From contig NZ_CP044399.1 in the NCBI RefSeq assembly GCF_008931805.1, positions 1,054,001 through 1,118,000 of the forward strand: 64,000 nucleotides of DNA, read 5' to 3'. This document shows positions 1 through 8,525 of the stretch, piece after piece; positions within the stretch are counted from its first letter, which is position 1; every line of letters begins with the position of its first letter. A program made the position numbers and the translations under genes. The notes under the pieces were generated by a model, which worked only from the letters and a program-made list of their open reading frames with translations, was not told where the DNA came from and searched no databases. Origin of the DNA: Moritella marina ATCC 15381. GTDB lineage: Bacteria; Pseudomonadota; Gammaproteobacteria; Enterobacterales; Moritellaceae.

Positions 1-536
1 TTAATAATGCGATACAAAGAGGAGCTGCCAATACCTTTTCAGGCATATTTGGTATTGCCACTGGTGTGTTCATCGTATCTGTACTGTCAGCAACAAGTAT
101 TGGTGTTATTTTAGCAACGTCAGCGGTAGCATTTACAGCTGTTAAGTTGATCGGTGCAGCCTATTTAATTTATTTGGGTATAAAAATGTGGCGAGCCCAA
201 GCGCCCTTAAATACGCATGTCGAATTGAAAGATAAATCGAATATCAAATGTTATCTGGAAGGCCTTTCTCTTACCGCTTCAAACCCTAAACCAATACTCT
301 TCTTTATGTCATTGTTCCCACAGTTTATTAATTCTGAAGGGAGCTATGTTGCTCAGTTTATTACATTGTCTTTAACATTTTGTTTATTAGTGATTATTAT
401 TCATAGTGGTTATGCCTTTTTATCACGTTTTGCGAAAAATAAATTACTAGAACCAAAGGGTAGGGAAGTACTTAATAAAGTCAGTGGCAGTGTTTTTATG
501 TGCTTCGGCGTAGGCTTGGCTACATCAACTAAATAG
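1..536 (+). CDS. LysE/RhtB-family amino-acid exporter (5' partial)
   Basis: The frame is open from the first complete codon at position 3, so the gene starts before the window; the GTG at 66 is an internal valine, not the start. About 178 residues remain. Hydrophobic segments, a GAAYLIYLGI-like stretch after the second helix and the NPKPILFF motif in the second half match the LysE/RhtB/CadD exporter fold (six helices, inner membrane), which expels amino acids or small metabolites. The N-terminal PGP-containing helix is outside the window. A second family member lies at 3068-3694 but is not adjacent. The substrate cannot be told from sequence. The family call is firm. Confidence 0.85.
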   Translation, partial: NNAIQRGAANTFSGIFGIATGVFIVSVLSATSIGVILATSAVAFTAVKLIGAAYLIYLGIKMWRAQAPLNTHVELKDKSNIKCYLEGLSLTASNPKPILFFMSLFPQFINSEGSYVAQFITLSLTFCLLVIIIHSGYAFLSRFAKNKLLEPKGREVLNKVSGSVFMCFGVGLATSTK

Positions 537-574
537 TAGTTAATACCGAGAGTGTTCATATTATATAACGAACC

Positions 575-1366
575 TTATATCGTCACGTTACTGGCTTTAC
601 TCTGTGTTTTCATTGCATACATCGCTTTATCAGAGCGTACTAGTGCGTCATTAAATGTGGTTTTTGTGGCCCGTTCAATCCCATAAGAAAAATAAATAGC
701 TTCATTTTCTAGCAGCATATAAAGTTGATTGATGTACTCATTGGCTCGTTCTGGCTGTACTGTCACGACAAACTCATCTCCGCCTACCCTAAACGCCATT
801 TCATTTGCTAAACAAGCTTGCCTTAATACTTGCGAAAAACGAATGATCATGAGATCTCCAACGGCATGACCTTTTGTATCATTGACTGATTTCAAGCCAT
901 TTAGATCAAAATAGATGAGTTCAAAAACATCTAAGCGAATCTCAGGAAATTTCTTGCGGTTATATAATCCGGTTAACTCATCTTTGCTGCTTTGTTTGAC
1001 GAGATTTTTAGTCATTCTCGTAATACCGATAGCGATAAATATAACTGAAACGAGCAATGAACCGTCATCAAAAATGGTATCTAGCGTTTCAAAACGGTCT
1101 GAGTGGTTTTCAATAAAAGGGATCTCTGTTAATAGATCATAAATTTTATTAAATAGCAGTGATATGCCGCCAAGCCTTAAGAAAATGTAAGACTTGATTG
1201 CTTGGAAAGCGGTTAAATAGATGTAAATAAGTACCACAAAAGTACAGCTTTCAAAATAAAGATCGGCTAACGATCCAAAACCAAAGGGTTGATAGACATT
1301 AATCATGGCTAATAAGCACAGCAATATAATGGCCGAAATAATAAAAGGAGGTTTTTTATAAAACAT
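575..1366 (-). CDS. membrane-anchored GGDEF diguanylate cyclase
   Basis: 263 residues. Three hydrophobic segments (about residues 8-24, 42-56 and 103-116) precede a GGDEF domain (about 128-260). The active-site loop GGDEF is intact at 195-199, and the upstream DELTGLYNR and DLNGLKSVND motifs that bind GTP and metal are present, so the protein should make cyclic-di-GMP. The RxxD inhibitory site normally five residues before GGDEF is absent, which suggests no product inhibition. The C-terminal part is short. It stands alone, convergent with the LysE-type gene on its left. The signal it senses is unknown. Confidence 0.85.
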   Translation of the reverse strand: MFYKKPPFIISAIILLCLLAMINVYQPFGFGSLADLYFESCTFVVLIYIYLTAFQAIKSYIFLRLGGISLLFNKIYDLLTEIPFIENHSDRFETLDTIFDDGSLLVSVIFIAIGITRMTKNLVKQSSKDELTGLYNRKKFPEIRLDVFELIYFDLNGLKSVNDTKGHAVGDLMIIRFSQVLRQACLANEMAFRVGGDEFVVTVQPERANEYINQLYMLLENEAIYFSYGIERATKTTFNDALVRSDKAMYAMKTQSKASNVTI

Positions 1367-1719
1367 AGAGAAAGCCGATTAACAATATTAATTTCAGCTT
1401 ATCATATACGTTAAAAAAGAAATGGTGGATGTGGACGTTTAAGCGGACGAATGATGTGTTTATCCATATTAAATCAGAGTTTAAAACTGTATTTATTATC
1501 CTTTTATAAATCATAATGTATTTAATTATATGCATTGATGTGTAATACAGTATATGAATGATTACTTGCTCAATACCGAGTATTGAATCAGATACCGTAG
1601 TAATTATTTTATTATTTATGTATAAATAAAGAGGTAGATTAATAGGAGGAGCTTAGACAGCACAGATACCGATAGGCTGCTCTGGTTTATATAACTGATT
1701 ATTTAAAATGGAGGTTTTA
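1367..1719. other. intergenic region, 350 bases
   Basis: AT-rich stretch between two divergent genes, so it should hold both promoters. I see no convincing ORF, hairpin or repeat. An AGGAGGAG run near 1645 looks like a Shine-Dalgarno but the frame after it closes at once. Confidence 0.5.
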
Positions 1720-2520
1720 TTGCAAGGATTAATCGCACAATATACCGATGCTAATGAAGATAGCCGCCTTACTCGGCAGTTCATTGCGCAAATGGAATTT
1801 GATACCACGATGGACGTGTTGAAAACGTATCTAGTTCCTGAAGTAAAAGTCATTGAACTTGGCGCTGCTACGGGACGTTATTCGCTTAACTTCGCCAAAA
1901 TGGGTTATGATACAACGGCTGTTGAATTGGTTCCTGACCAAGTTAATATTTTGCGACGTAAAGCCAAAGATCAAGGTTTAACACTTTCTATTCATGAAGG
2001 TAATGCTTGTTCTGTGCCCTTTATTGAAAGTAACTCACATGATCTTTGCGTTATTCTCGGACCTCTATATCACTTACATACTCAAGAACTGCGTGAGCAA
2101 GCTATCACAGAGGCTTATCGAATTCTTAAGCCGAATGGAGTACTAGCAATTGCTTATATATCGCGCTATTTCGTTGCTGGCATGTTTGCTCAACAATATC
2201 CGGAATTGGTGACTCCTGAGGTTCTATCCACACTTCTAGAATCAGGTTTGGTGCCAACGCCATTAGCTGATAGCTTTTTTAATGTGGGCTATTTTGCAAC
2301 GCCAACTGAAGTGGAAACACTAATTACTGCTGGTGGTTTTTCTACATTACGGCATGTGGCGACAGATGGTTTTAATCGATATATCTCGTCAGGGGTTAAT
2401 AACTTTACCACCGAACAGTACCAAACATGGTTGAACTACCATCTAAAAACATGTGATGAGCCGTCTCTATTAGGAGCAAGTAATCATGGCTTATTACTCG
2501 CAAGAAAAATCAACGAATAG
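1720..2520 (+). CDS. class I SAM-dependent methyltransferase
   Basis: 266 residues from a TTG start. A GGAGG at 1710-1714 sits five bases before TTG 1720; the ATG at 1708 has no Shine-Dalgarno and would place that GGAGG inside the gene, so TTG is preferred. Motif I (IELGAATGRYS) binds S-adenosylmethionine, followed by the acidic end of beta-2 (VELVPDQ), motif II (NACSVPF) and a YHL-containing stretch after strand 4, typical of the UbiE/methyltransf_11 group. Substrate unknown. Ten bases separate it from the downstream acetyltransferase, so the two are probably co-transcribed. Confidence 0.8.
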   Translation: MQGLIAQYTDANEDSRLTRQFIAQMEFDTTMDVLKTYLVPEVKVIELGAATGRYSLNFAKMGYDTTAVELVPDQVNILRRKAKDQGLTLSIHEGNACSVPFIESNSHDLCVILGPLYHLHTQELREQAITEAYRILKPNGVLAIAYISRYFVAGMFAQQYPELVTPEVLSTLLESGLVPTPLADSFFNVGYFATPTEVETLITAGGFSTLRHVATDGFNRYISSGVNNFTTEQYQTWLNYHLKTCDEPSLLGASNHGLLLARKINE

Positions 2521-2529
2521 AGGGTAAAT

Positions 2530-3030
2530 ATGGATATTAAATACAGAACCTTAAAACCCGAGGATAGCTTGCAGTATCGTCATGTACGCTTAGAGAGCCT
2601 CAAGTTACATCCTGAATGTTTTGGTGCTAAATACTTAGAGCAAATTAATATCCAGACATTGTATTTTGAAAGGCTGATCCAAGATGGCTACGAAAGTAAC
2701 ATCATGCTTGGCGCATTTCATGGCAATAAGTTAGTTGGTTTGTGCGGTGTTACTGAGGTGTCGAGTGACGTAGCGGAAATTATTCAAATGTATGTGGAAT
2801 CAGGTTATCGGGGGAAAAGTATTGGTGTTCATTTACTTTCTCTAGCCAAGCAATATGCCTCAACAGAGCTTAATGTCACAACGCTTAAACTCGCGGTTTA
2901 TCCAGAAAATCAAAGTGCGATCAGATCTTATGAGAAGTCTGGTTTTAAGATGACGGCGTCGACGGCAGATTTAACTGAGGGTGAGCTTTGCATGGTGTTC
3001 GAGATTGAAGTATTAAGCGTGAGTTTTTAG
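2530..3030 (+). CDS. GNAT-family N-acetyltransferase
   Basis: 166 residues. The GNAT fold is shown by the beta-4/alpha-3 acetyl-CoA loop GYRGKSIGVHLL (about residues 93-104) and the later NQSAIRSYEKSGFK motif. It should transfer an acetyl group from acetyl-CoA to an amine; the substrate is not evident. ATG 2530 follows a GAGGGTAA Shine-Dalgarno ten bases after the methyltransferase stop, suggesting one transcript. Confidence 0.85.
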   Translation: MDIKYRTLKPEDSLQYRHVRLESLKLHPECFGAKYLEQINIQTLYFERLIQDGYESNIMLGAFHGNKLVGLCGVTEVSSDVAEIIQMYVESGYRGKSIGVHLLSLAKQYASTELNVTTLKLAVYPENQSAIRSYEKSGFKMTASTADLTEGELCMVFEIEVLSVSF

Positions 3031-3067
3031 TACAATATCCGAATGGTTATTAATGGAGAACTTAATT

Positions 3068-3694
3068 GTGAATGACATATTAGCGTTTAGCTTAATCGCT
3101 CTACTTCTAGTGATATCACCAGGACCAAATGGGGTGTTAATTTTAAAAACCGCTTCGGCACAAGGAAAGCAGGCTTCAATCCTTAATATTTGGGGATTAA
3201 CTGTGGCGACGTTTTTCCATGGCGCACTTTCCATTTTTGGTTTTTCAGCCTTGTTGATGCAATCTACCGATCTATATTTCATCGTGAAAATATTGGGTGC
3301 AGGGTATTTGTTCTATATTGGTGTTAAAGCCATTATTAGCTCTTATAAAACCACCAATAATAACAACGAAACGGAAAACATAACGAAGACTGAAAGAAAG
3401 GGTCTTAGTTATTTTAATGAAGGGTTTATAACGCAAATATTAAATCCAAAGGTATCTATGTTTTATTTAGCAGCCTTTCCTCAATTTATATCACCTGATA
3501 ACTTCTCATATTTGAATGCATTTTCTTTAGTTTCAATTCATGCAAGCATCATATTCGTATGGTTCATTGGTGTTACTTTCGCAATAGACAGAATAAAGTC
3601 ATCAGCCAAAAACTCTAAAATTGGTAATTGGGTTCAAAGGTTGTCTGGTACGGCGATGATATATTTCAGCTCTCTGATTTTGACGCAAAAATAA
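3068..3694 (+). CDS. LysE/RhtB-family amino-acid exporter
   Basis: 208 residues from GTG 3068. A GGAGA at 3055-3059 is well placed for this GTG; the in-frame ATG at 3053 lies on top of that Shine-Dalgarno and would add five residues. The family hallmark SPGPNGVL lies in helix 1, with a GAGYLFYIGVKA stretch after helix 3 and LNPKVSMFYLAAFPQF later. Six membrane helices, inner membrane, proton-driven efflux of amino acids or related solutes. The polar linker between helices 3 and 4 is long and rich in Asn, Lys and Glu. Substrate unknown. Confidence 0.87.
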   Translation: MNDILAFSLIALLLVISPGPNGVLILKTASAQGKQASILNIWGLTVATFFHGALSIFGFSALLMQSTDLYFIVKILGAGYLFYIGVKAIISSYKTTNNNNETENITKTERKGLSYFNEGFITQILNPKVSMFYLAAFPQFISPDNFSYLNAFSLVSIHASIIFVWFIGVTFAIDRIKSSAKNSKIGNWVQRLSGTAMIYFSSLILTQK

Positions 3695-3731
3695 AGAGTT
3701 TGGTGAATTTTACAACAGGGAGGTAAGTATT

Positions 3732-4106
3732 ATGACTAAAAGCACAATTCAGTATTGGAATACATTAGCCTTGGCGAATAAAAGCCAATGGGAAGTCATT
3801 GCGGACACGAATGGCGAACTTGAACAACTGACATTATCTATGGATGATGATACAGGTGATTATACTCGGTTAACTCGTTTTAAAGCGGGCGCAGATACGT
3901 CAGCGTTTGGTAGTAAGTATCATGATTATCCAGAAGAGATCTTCATTATCTCAGGGCGTCTTTTCGATGTGGTATTTGATGTGTGGTTAGAAGCGGGGGA
4001 TTACGCCAGTCGTCCTCCGGGAGAAGTTCATGGGCCGTTTATTTGTGATCAAGAATGTTTAGTTTTAGAAATATCCTTTCCAAGTCAATCAATTGTTCCA
4101 GAATGA
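3732..4106 (+). CDS. cupin-domain protein
   Basis: 124 residues. The conserved beta-barrel motif is seen as a Gly, acidic and His set (HDYPEEIFIISG at about 63-74, then GDYASRPPGEVHGP), giving a probable His2-Glu-His metal site as in ChrR-like or anti-sigma cupins. No enzyme partner sits beside it. A GGGAGGTAAG Shine-Dalgarno precedes ATG 3732. Function beyond metal-binding cupin cannot be assigned. Confidence 0.75.
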   Translation: MTKSTIQYWNTLALANKSQWEVIADTNGELEQLTLSMDDDTGDYTRLTRFKAGADTSAFGSKYHDYPEEIFIISGRLFDVVFDVWLEAGDYASRPPGEVHGPFICDQECLVLEISFPSQSIVPE

Positions 4107-4183
4107 TTCATAGTAAGGTATTGTTAATATAATCAATAGGCTGGCTGATTATGTTGGTGATGAATTTATTTCAAGGAGAGAAA

Positions 4184-4819
4184 ATGCACATTCCAAGGAC
4201 GTTTAAGCAAACAGATAGCGATACATTAAAAGACCTTATTGTTAAATATCCATTAGCGACGCTAATCAGTTACTCGGATGCTGGCTTAGAGGCTAACCAT
4301 GTTCCCTTTATATTCGCCACTTCTCAGGGCGAAGATGTACTGCAAGGTCACGTTGCTAAAGCCAATGCTGTATGGAAAACGTTAAACGATAACGCGGACG
4401 TGTTGCTTGTTTTCAGTGGGCCAAACGGCTATATCTCCCCAAACCATTATCCAACGAAGCAAAAAACGGGCAGGGCAGTGCCGACATGGAATTATATAGC
4501 TGTTCATGTAAAAGGCTCGATGCAGTGTATTCATGATGATACCTGGATCTTAAACCACATAGCTAAGCTTAGTGACCAACATGAAGCGGGCCTAGCGAGC
4601 CCTTGGTCAATCAATGATGCGCCACCTGAATATATCCAAAAAATGTTACCCGCTATTGTTGGCTTGGAGCTTGAAATTGTATCAATAACGGGTCAATGGA
4701 AAGTAAGTCAAAATCAACCGCATGAAAATCAAGTCGGAGTTGTTTCTGGGCTGGTGGCTCAGGGTGGTTTTGAATCGTTAGAAATGGCTGATTTAGTGAA
4801 TCAGTATATCAAAGATTAA
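4184..4819 (+). CDS. PaiB-like FMN-binding protein
   Basis: 211 residues from ATG 4184, preceded by AAGGAG at 4172-4177; an upstream ATG at 4151 lacks a ribosome site and would add eleven non-conserved residues. The N-terminus MHIPRTF, the NHVPFI motif, SPNHYPTK and VPTWNYIAVHV are diagnostic of the PaiB/FMN-binding negative transcriptional regulator family (split-barrel flavin fold). In Bacillus PaiB is linked with protease and sporulation control; here there is no paiA beside it, although a GNAT gene follows 34 bases downstream. Cytoplasmic. The regulatory role is inferred from the family only. Confidence 0.85.
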   Translation: MHIPRTFKQTDSDTLKDLIVKYPLATLISYSDAGLEANHVPFIFATSQGEDVLQGHVAKANAVWKTLNDNADVLLVFSGPNGYISPNHYPTKQKTGRAVPTWNYIAVHVKGSMQCIHDDTWILNHIAKLSDQHEAGLASPWSINDAPPEYIQKMLPAIVGLELEIVSITGQWKVSQNQPHENQVGVVSGLVAQGGFESLEMADLVNQYIKD

Positions 4820-4852
4820 TAATGTAATTTAGCTGTAATGGAGTAGCGTGAC

Positions 4853-5353
4853 ATGGAAGAAATCAAAGTAAGACATTCAGAACCCGAAGATGGCTTGGCC
4901 ATTCGTGATATTTACGCCTGTAAAAATGCTTACAGTGGCACGCTGCAATTACCTAATCCATCGGTGAAGGGGTGGTCGGAACGTATGGCCAATGTACCTG
5001 CTAACGTCTATTCCTTTGTCGCCGAGATCAATGGTGAAATTGTTGGTAATATTGGCTTTGAAGTATGCAGTAATATGCGTCGACGTCATGTAGGCTCATT
5101 TGGTATGGGAGTGAAAGATCATTGCCAAGGTAAAGGTGTAGGTTGTGCCTTACTGGGTAATATTATTGATTTGGCGGATAACTGGCTTAATATTATGCGT
5201 ATTGAATTAACGGTTTATACAGATAATCATTCTGCAATTGCATTGTATGAAAAATTTGGTTTCGTCATTGAAGGTGAGTCGAAAGCGTTTGCGTTTAGAA
5301 ATGGCCAATATGTGAATGTTTATCATATGGCGCGATTTAATAACCATTCGTGA
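4853..5353 (+). CDS. yhhY: YhhY-like GNAT N-acetyltransferase
   Basis: 166 residues. The sequence follows E. coli YhhY (an L-amino-acid N-acetyltransferase) along its length: NTLQ-like YSGTLQLPNPS at 22-32, the acetyl-CoA loop CQGKGVGCALLG, then DNWLNIMRIELTV and ALYEKFGFVIEG. It is probably translated together with the downstream HAD gene, whose start lies 19 bases beyond its stop. Similarity to YhhY is judged from memory of that protein, so the ortholog call is moderate, the GNAT call firm. Confidence 0.8.
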   Translation: MEEIKVRHSEPEDGLAIRDIYACKNAYSGTLQLPNPSVKGWSERMANVPANVYSFVAEINGEIVGNIGFEVCSNMRRRHVGSFGMGVKDHCQGKGVGCALLGNIIDLADNWLNIMRIELTVYTDNHSAIALYEKFGFVIEGESKAFAFRNGQYVNVYHMARFNNHS

Positions 5354-5372
5354 TGATAATGTAGCGGAGAGC

Positions 5373-5855
5373 ATGATGGCTAAGATTTATCTATTTGATT
5401 GGGGTGGCACTTTGATGGTTAACCCGCCTGAAATGAAAGGTAAAATGTGCGAGTGGGAACATGTAGAAGCGATTACTGGTGCACATGATACGTTGGCATT
5501 ATTGTCACAACAGGGCTGTAAACTTTACGTTGCGACTGGTGCAGGTGATTCAAGTGAAGCGGATATTGTTGCTGCGTTTAAGCGTGTTGGTTTGGATGAA
5601 TATATATTAGGATATTTTTGCCAATCGAATCTGGGTATCGGTAAGGGAACGGCAGCTTATTATCAAGCCATCGTTGATGCGCTTGGCATTGATGCAAGCG
5701 AGATCACCATGGTCGGAGATATATTACATCGCGATATAGAACCTGCTATTGAGGCTGGTTTAAATGCGATCTGGTATACACCTGATGCACCACGGGAAGA
5801 AGTTAGCAGTGATTATCAGCAGGTTATACATCTCAGTGAATTATGTGAGCTTTAA
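5373..5855 (+). CDS. HAD-like hydrolase with variant catalytic motif
   Basis: 160 residues from ATG 5373 (or ATG 5376 directly after it), with GCGGAGAGC upstream; the longer frame from 5316 would overlap the previous gene and adds no conserved residues. Motif I reads FDWGGTL at 8-14: the nucleophile Asp9 is present but the usual second Asp two residues on is Gly11. The motif II threonine (VATGAG), a lysine (GIGKG) and motif IV (MVGDILHRDIEPAIEAG) are kept. Loss of the general acid Asp would slow phosphatase turnover, so it may act as a phosphotransferase, on a special substrate, or be weak. Substrate unknown. Confidence 0.8.
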   Translation: MMAKIYLFDWGGTLMVNPPEMKGKMCEWEHVEAITGAHDTLALLSQQGCKLYVATGAGDSSEADIVAAFKRVGLDEYILGYFCQSNLGIGKGTAAYYQAIVDALGIDASEITMVGDILHRDIEPAIEAGLNAIWYTPDAPREEVSSDYQQVIHLSELCEL

Positions 5856-5868
5856 ATGAAATTGATAG

Positions 5869-5893
5869 GGTGCCATTAAGCATGAATGGCACC
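5869..5893. terminator. hairpin between convergent genes
   Basis: A perfect 9-bp stem (GGTGCCATT / AATGGCACC) with a 7-base loop lies 14 bases after the HAD stop and 24 bases before the ppiB stop. There is no T-run on either side, so intrinsic termination is only possible, not shown. Confidence 0.4.
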
Positions 5894-5916
5894 GCTATGA
5901 TTATTTACAACGGCAA

Positions 5917-6408
5917 TTACTTTATCCTCACTTTCTTAATAACAATGGCTTCGCTTGGCACATCTTCATGGCCTTTCACTGTGGTCGTTCTAGAAAAGGC
6001 GATCATGTTCACCACATCCATCCCAGCTGTCACTTTACCAAACGCGGTGTAACCCCAACCTGCATTTGTAGTGGCTGTATGGTCCAAAAAGTTATTATCA
6101 TCTAAGTTAATGAAGAATTGAGATGTTGCTGAATGTGGAGAGTCTGTACGGGCCATGGCAATGCTACCAATGATGTTCTTAAGGCCACGGTTTGCTTCGT
6201 TAGCAATCGCTGGCCGTGTTGACTTTTCTTGCATTTTTTCAGTGAAACCACCACCTTGGATCATGAAATCTTTAATCACGCGATGGAAAATAGTGCCTTC
6301 ATAAAAGCCTTCTTTACAATAGCGGATAAAATTTTTCGATGTGACAGGCGCTTTCTCCATATTGAGTTCAATTTCAATGTCACCTAAGTTTGTGGTAAAA
6401 ATAATCAT
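5917..6408 (-). CDS. ppiB: peptidyl-prolyl cis-trans isomerase B (cyclophilin)
   Basis: 163 residues, the normal length for cytoplasmic PpiB, with no signal peptide. Cyclophilin motifs are complete: FHRVIKDFMIQGG carries the catalytic Arg, SIAMARTDSPHSATSQFFIN the substrate pocket, and FGKVTAGMDVV the C-terminal signature. It speeds isomerisation of Xaa-Pro bonds during folding. Single gene, convergent with the HAD gene and divergent from a lipoprotein gene. Confidence 0.95.
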   Translation of the reverse strand: MIIFTTNLGDIEIELNMEKAPVTSKNFIRYCKEGFYEGTIFHRVIKDFMIQGGGFTEKMQEKSTRPAIANEANRGLKNIIGSIAMARTDSPHSATSQFFINLDDNNFLDHTATTNAGWGYTAFGKVTAGMDVVNMIAFSRTTTVKGHEDVPSEAIVIKKVRIK

Positions 6409-6550
6409 TTTGTTGCACCATCGTTGTATTCGTGTCGGTATTAACAGAGTTACTAATATAGCTATTCATAACGCTATTCGTTTTATCGTTGCAGTATACG
6501 GTGTTTTCAAGATAATGGGCTCTAAACTGTAGTTTGATAAGGATGTTATT

Positions 6551-6886
6551 ATGATGAGAGTAATAAAATTAATACTGATTACAGCATTCAGTACTATTGT
6601 AATCGGGTGTTCGAATTCCAGTAAAAGTGAAATGACGACTGTGACCGAAGATACGATATTGGCTGCGACAGAGGTTAAGCCACAAATATGCACTCATGCT
6701 TGGTATTCTGAAATAGATAGTCAGTTAATCACTGGTGATGGGCAAGGGCATGGACCTGATTTAGGTTCGCAAGAATGGCGTTCAGTGATTGAATTTAAAC
6801 TCGGTATTCGTGGTGACGCAAATGTACCTGCGCGACATTCAACGTTATGGTGCGACTACATCAACAGATTAAGTACAACTCGATAA
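6551..6886 (+). CDS. small predicted lipoprotein
   Basis: 111 residues. An N-terminal hydrophobic segment ends in the lipobox VIGC (Cys20), predicting lipid attachment in the periplasm-facing membrane. The mature part has a Cys pair (Cys47 and a Cys near the C-terminus in LWCDYINR) that could form a disulphide, and a GDGQGHGPDLGSQEWRS stretch I do not recognise as a named domain. Alternative start Met2 is one codon on. It is divergent from ppiB. Function unknown. Confidence 0.7.
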   Translation: MMRVIKLILITAFSTIVIGCSNSSKSEMTTVTEDTILAATEVKPQICTHAWYSEIDSQLITGDGQGHGPDLGSQEWRSVIEFKLGIRGDANVPARHSTLWCDYINRLSTTR

Positions 6887-6964
6887 CGCTTTAAAACTGC
6901 TATCATTTAGATGCTTAGTCTTATAGGATCACCACTTCTAATCATCTAAAGTTATCCGTTTATT

Positions 6965-7861
6965 ATGCCTATTCAATTTATATACAATGTCCCCGTCGGT
7001 GTCAGGTTCATGCTGATGTCTGCATTGGCGTTTGCGATCATGACGGCTTGCGTTAAGTTAGTCAGTACCCATGGCATTCCTGTCTTTGAAATTGTAGCGG
7101 CAAGAGCGATCGTGTCATTGATTATTAGCTATGTCGATGTGCGTCGAAAAGGGTTATCCGTTTGGGGACATAATAAACAATTATTGATAGCGCGCGGTGC
7201 CGTTGGTTCTTTAGCGCTTATCTGTGTCTACTACGCCGTGACGACATTGCCTTTAGCCGAGGCGACTATTTTGCAGTATTTACATCCTGTCTTTACCGCG
7301 TTACTTGCCTTGGTGTTTCTTAAAGAGCGTATTCAACGCTCGACTATTGTGTGTATTTTGTGTTGTATTCTTGGTTTAGTGCTTATTGTTAGTCCTGAAA
7401 TAACATTGTCAGCGAGCAACGAATTACCTTTATTTAGTGTGGCTGTTGCACTCATGGGGGCGTTAGGCAGTGCTATTGCGTATGTGATCGTAAAGCGTCT
7501 TAGTAACACTGAAGATAGTTCGGTGATCATATTTTATTTCCCTCTGATGGCATTACCTTTATCCGTATTTTTGTTAGGGGATGATTTTGTTATGCCAGAT
7601 GCCGAAGCATTGATATTACTTATCTTGATTGGTATTTTTACTCAAATTGGTCAGGTCGGATTAACGAAAGCGATGAAAACTGAAGTCGCAAGCAAAGCGA
7701 CAGCTTATTCCTATATACAAGTGGTGTTCTCTATCATATTTGGTTGGTTATTGTTTAGTGAAGTACCCTCTATATGGACTTGGGCAGGTGGTGCTTTGAT
7801 TATTATCGGCGCGTTAATTAACGTATTTGGTAGCTTTAATCGCCGCGGAGTAAAAGTCTAA
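6965..7861 (+). CDS. EamA-family (DMT) inner-membrane transporter
   Basis: 298 residues, ten predicted helices made of two EamA repeats. Typical features are the first-repeat end PLAEATILQYLHPVFTALLALVFLKE and the second-repeat KAMKTEVASKATAYSYIQVVFSIIFGWLLFSE. The group is the RhaT/YdcZ/RarD-like drug/metabolite superfamily; most members export metabolites. Substrate not deducible. Single gene, starts 78 bases after the lipoprotein stop. Confidence 0.88.
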   Translation: MPIQFIYNVPVGVRFMLMSALAFAIMTACVKLVSTHGIPVFEIVAARAIVSLIISYVDVRRKGLSVWGHNKQLLIARGAVGSLALICVYYAVTTLPLAEATILQYLHPVFTALLALVFLKERIQRSTIVCILCCILGLVLIVSPEITLSASNELPLFSVAVALMGALGSAIAYVIVKRLSNTEDSSVIIFYFPLMALPLSVFLLGDDFVMPDAEALILLILIGIFTQIGQVGLTKAMKTEVASKATAYSYIQVVFSIIFGWLLFSEVPSIWTWAGGALIIIGALINVFGSFNRRGVKV

Positions 7862-8018
7862 AGCTCACTTATCATCTATAATAATATGATGTGCATCAAT
7901 ACTTTGAGGTATAGACCTCGAAGTATAAGTATAAAGGGATATTATTGAAGGTGTTAAGTAGTGATGAGGGCGTTAACTATTCACTGCGCATTAAATTAAT
8001 TCGTGTCGGGGGCAAATT

Positions 8019-8279
8019 ATGTCAGTCAGAAAGCATAAACGTAAAGCAGCAAAACATTCACATAAACACCAACATGGCATTAAACAAACGAGCTTTGTTA
8101 GTACTCATCCTCGTGCTGCTATGTTTATGGGCTCATCGCTTATTATTATCGGCCTGTTTCTACTCATTATCGGCATGGGCAGTGATGCCAAGTTTGGTTT
8201 GGCGATGTTATCTATGGCTACAGGCTCATTAATCTTCTTTTTCGCCAAATCGGCGTTACCTAAGAAAGTGGCAAAATAA
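8019..8279 (+). CDS. small two-helix membrane protein, basic N-terminus
   Basis: 86 residues. The first 28 residues are very rich in Lys, His and Arg (11 of the first 20), followed by two hydrophobic segments (about 33-55 and 58-77) with a short loop. ATG 8019 follows a GGGGGCAAA ribosome site. A 95-residue frame overlapping it (7945-8232) has no such site and looks like noise. The positive-inside rule puts both ends in the cytoplasm. No family recognised. Confidence 0.6.
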   Translation: MSVRKHKRKAAKHSHKHQHGIKQTSFVSTHPRAAMFMGSSLIIIGLFLLIIGMGSDAKFGLAMLSMATGSLIFFFAKSALPKKVAK

Positions 8280-8311
8280 TAAAGTCACACGTATACAGTG
8301 TTAGCTATAGC

Positions 8312-8336
8312 GTTACGTTAATGACATTAGCGTAAC
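8312..8336. terminator. hairpin upstream of serC
   Basis: A 12-bp inverted repeat (GTTACGTTAATG / CATTAGCGTAAC, one G-T pair) with almost no loop, 33 bases after the small membrane protein. Only a weak T-rich tail follows. It could end that transcript or be an operator for serC; the sequence does not decide. Confidence 0.35.
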
Positions 8337-8525
8337 TTAATCCTTCCTAAAGTAATTCCTCAGCAGCCAATTATCCCCGTTTTGATACCCTCTATGAGTT
8401 CATTAATAGCGATTTATTTACAGTGAAATAAAGACTTTTAAAAACAACGTTAATCGCTTACATTAGATAGTCATCCAATAAAGGTTTAAACCGTTTAAGC
8501 TGCATTGTTAACAAGGAAAATTGAT

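Noticed and set aside
5870-6052. 60-residue plus-strand frame over the ppiB 3' end
   Set aside because: Antisense to ppiB, no ribosome site; the start region is the hairpin at 5869-5893.
7945-8232. 95-residue plus-strand frame overlapping the small membrane protein
   Set aside because: No ribosome site, low-complexity translation and full overlap with the better-supported frame at 8019.
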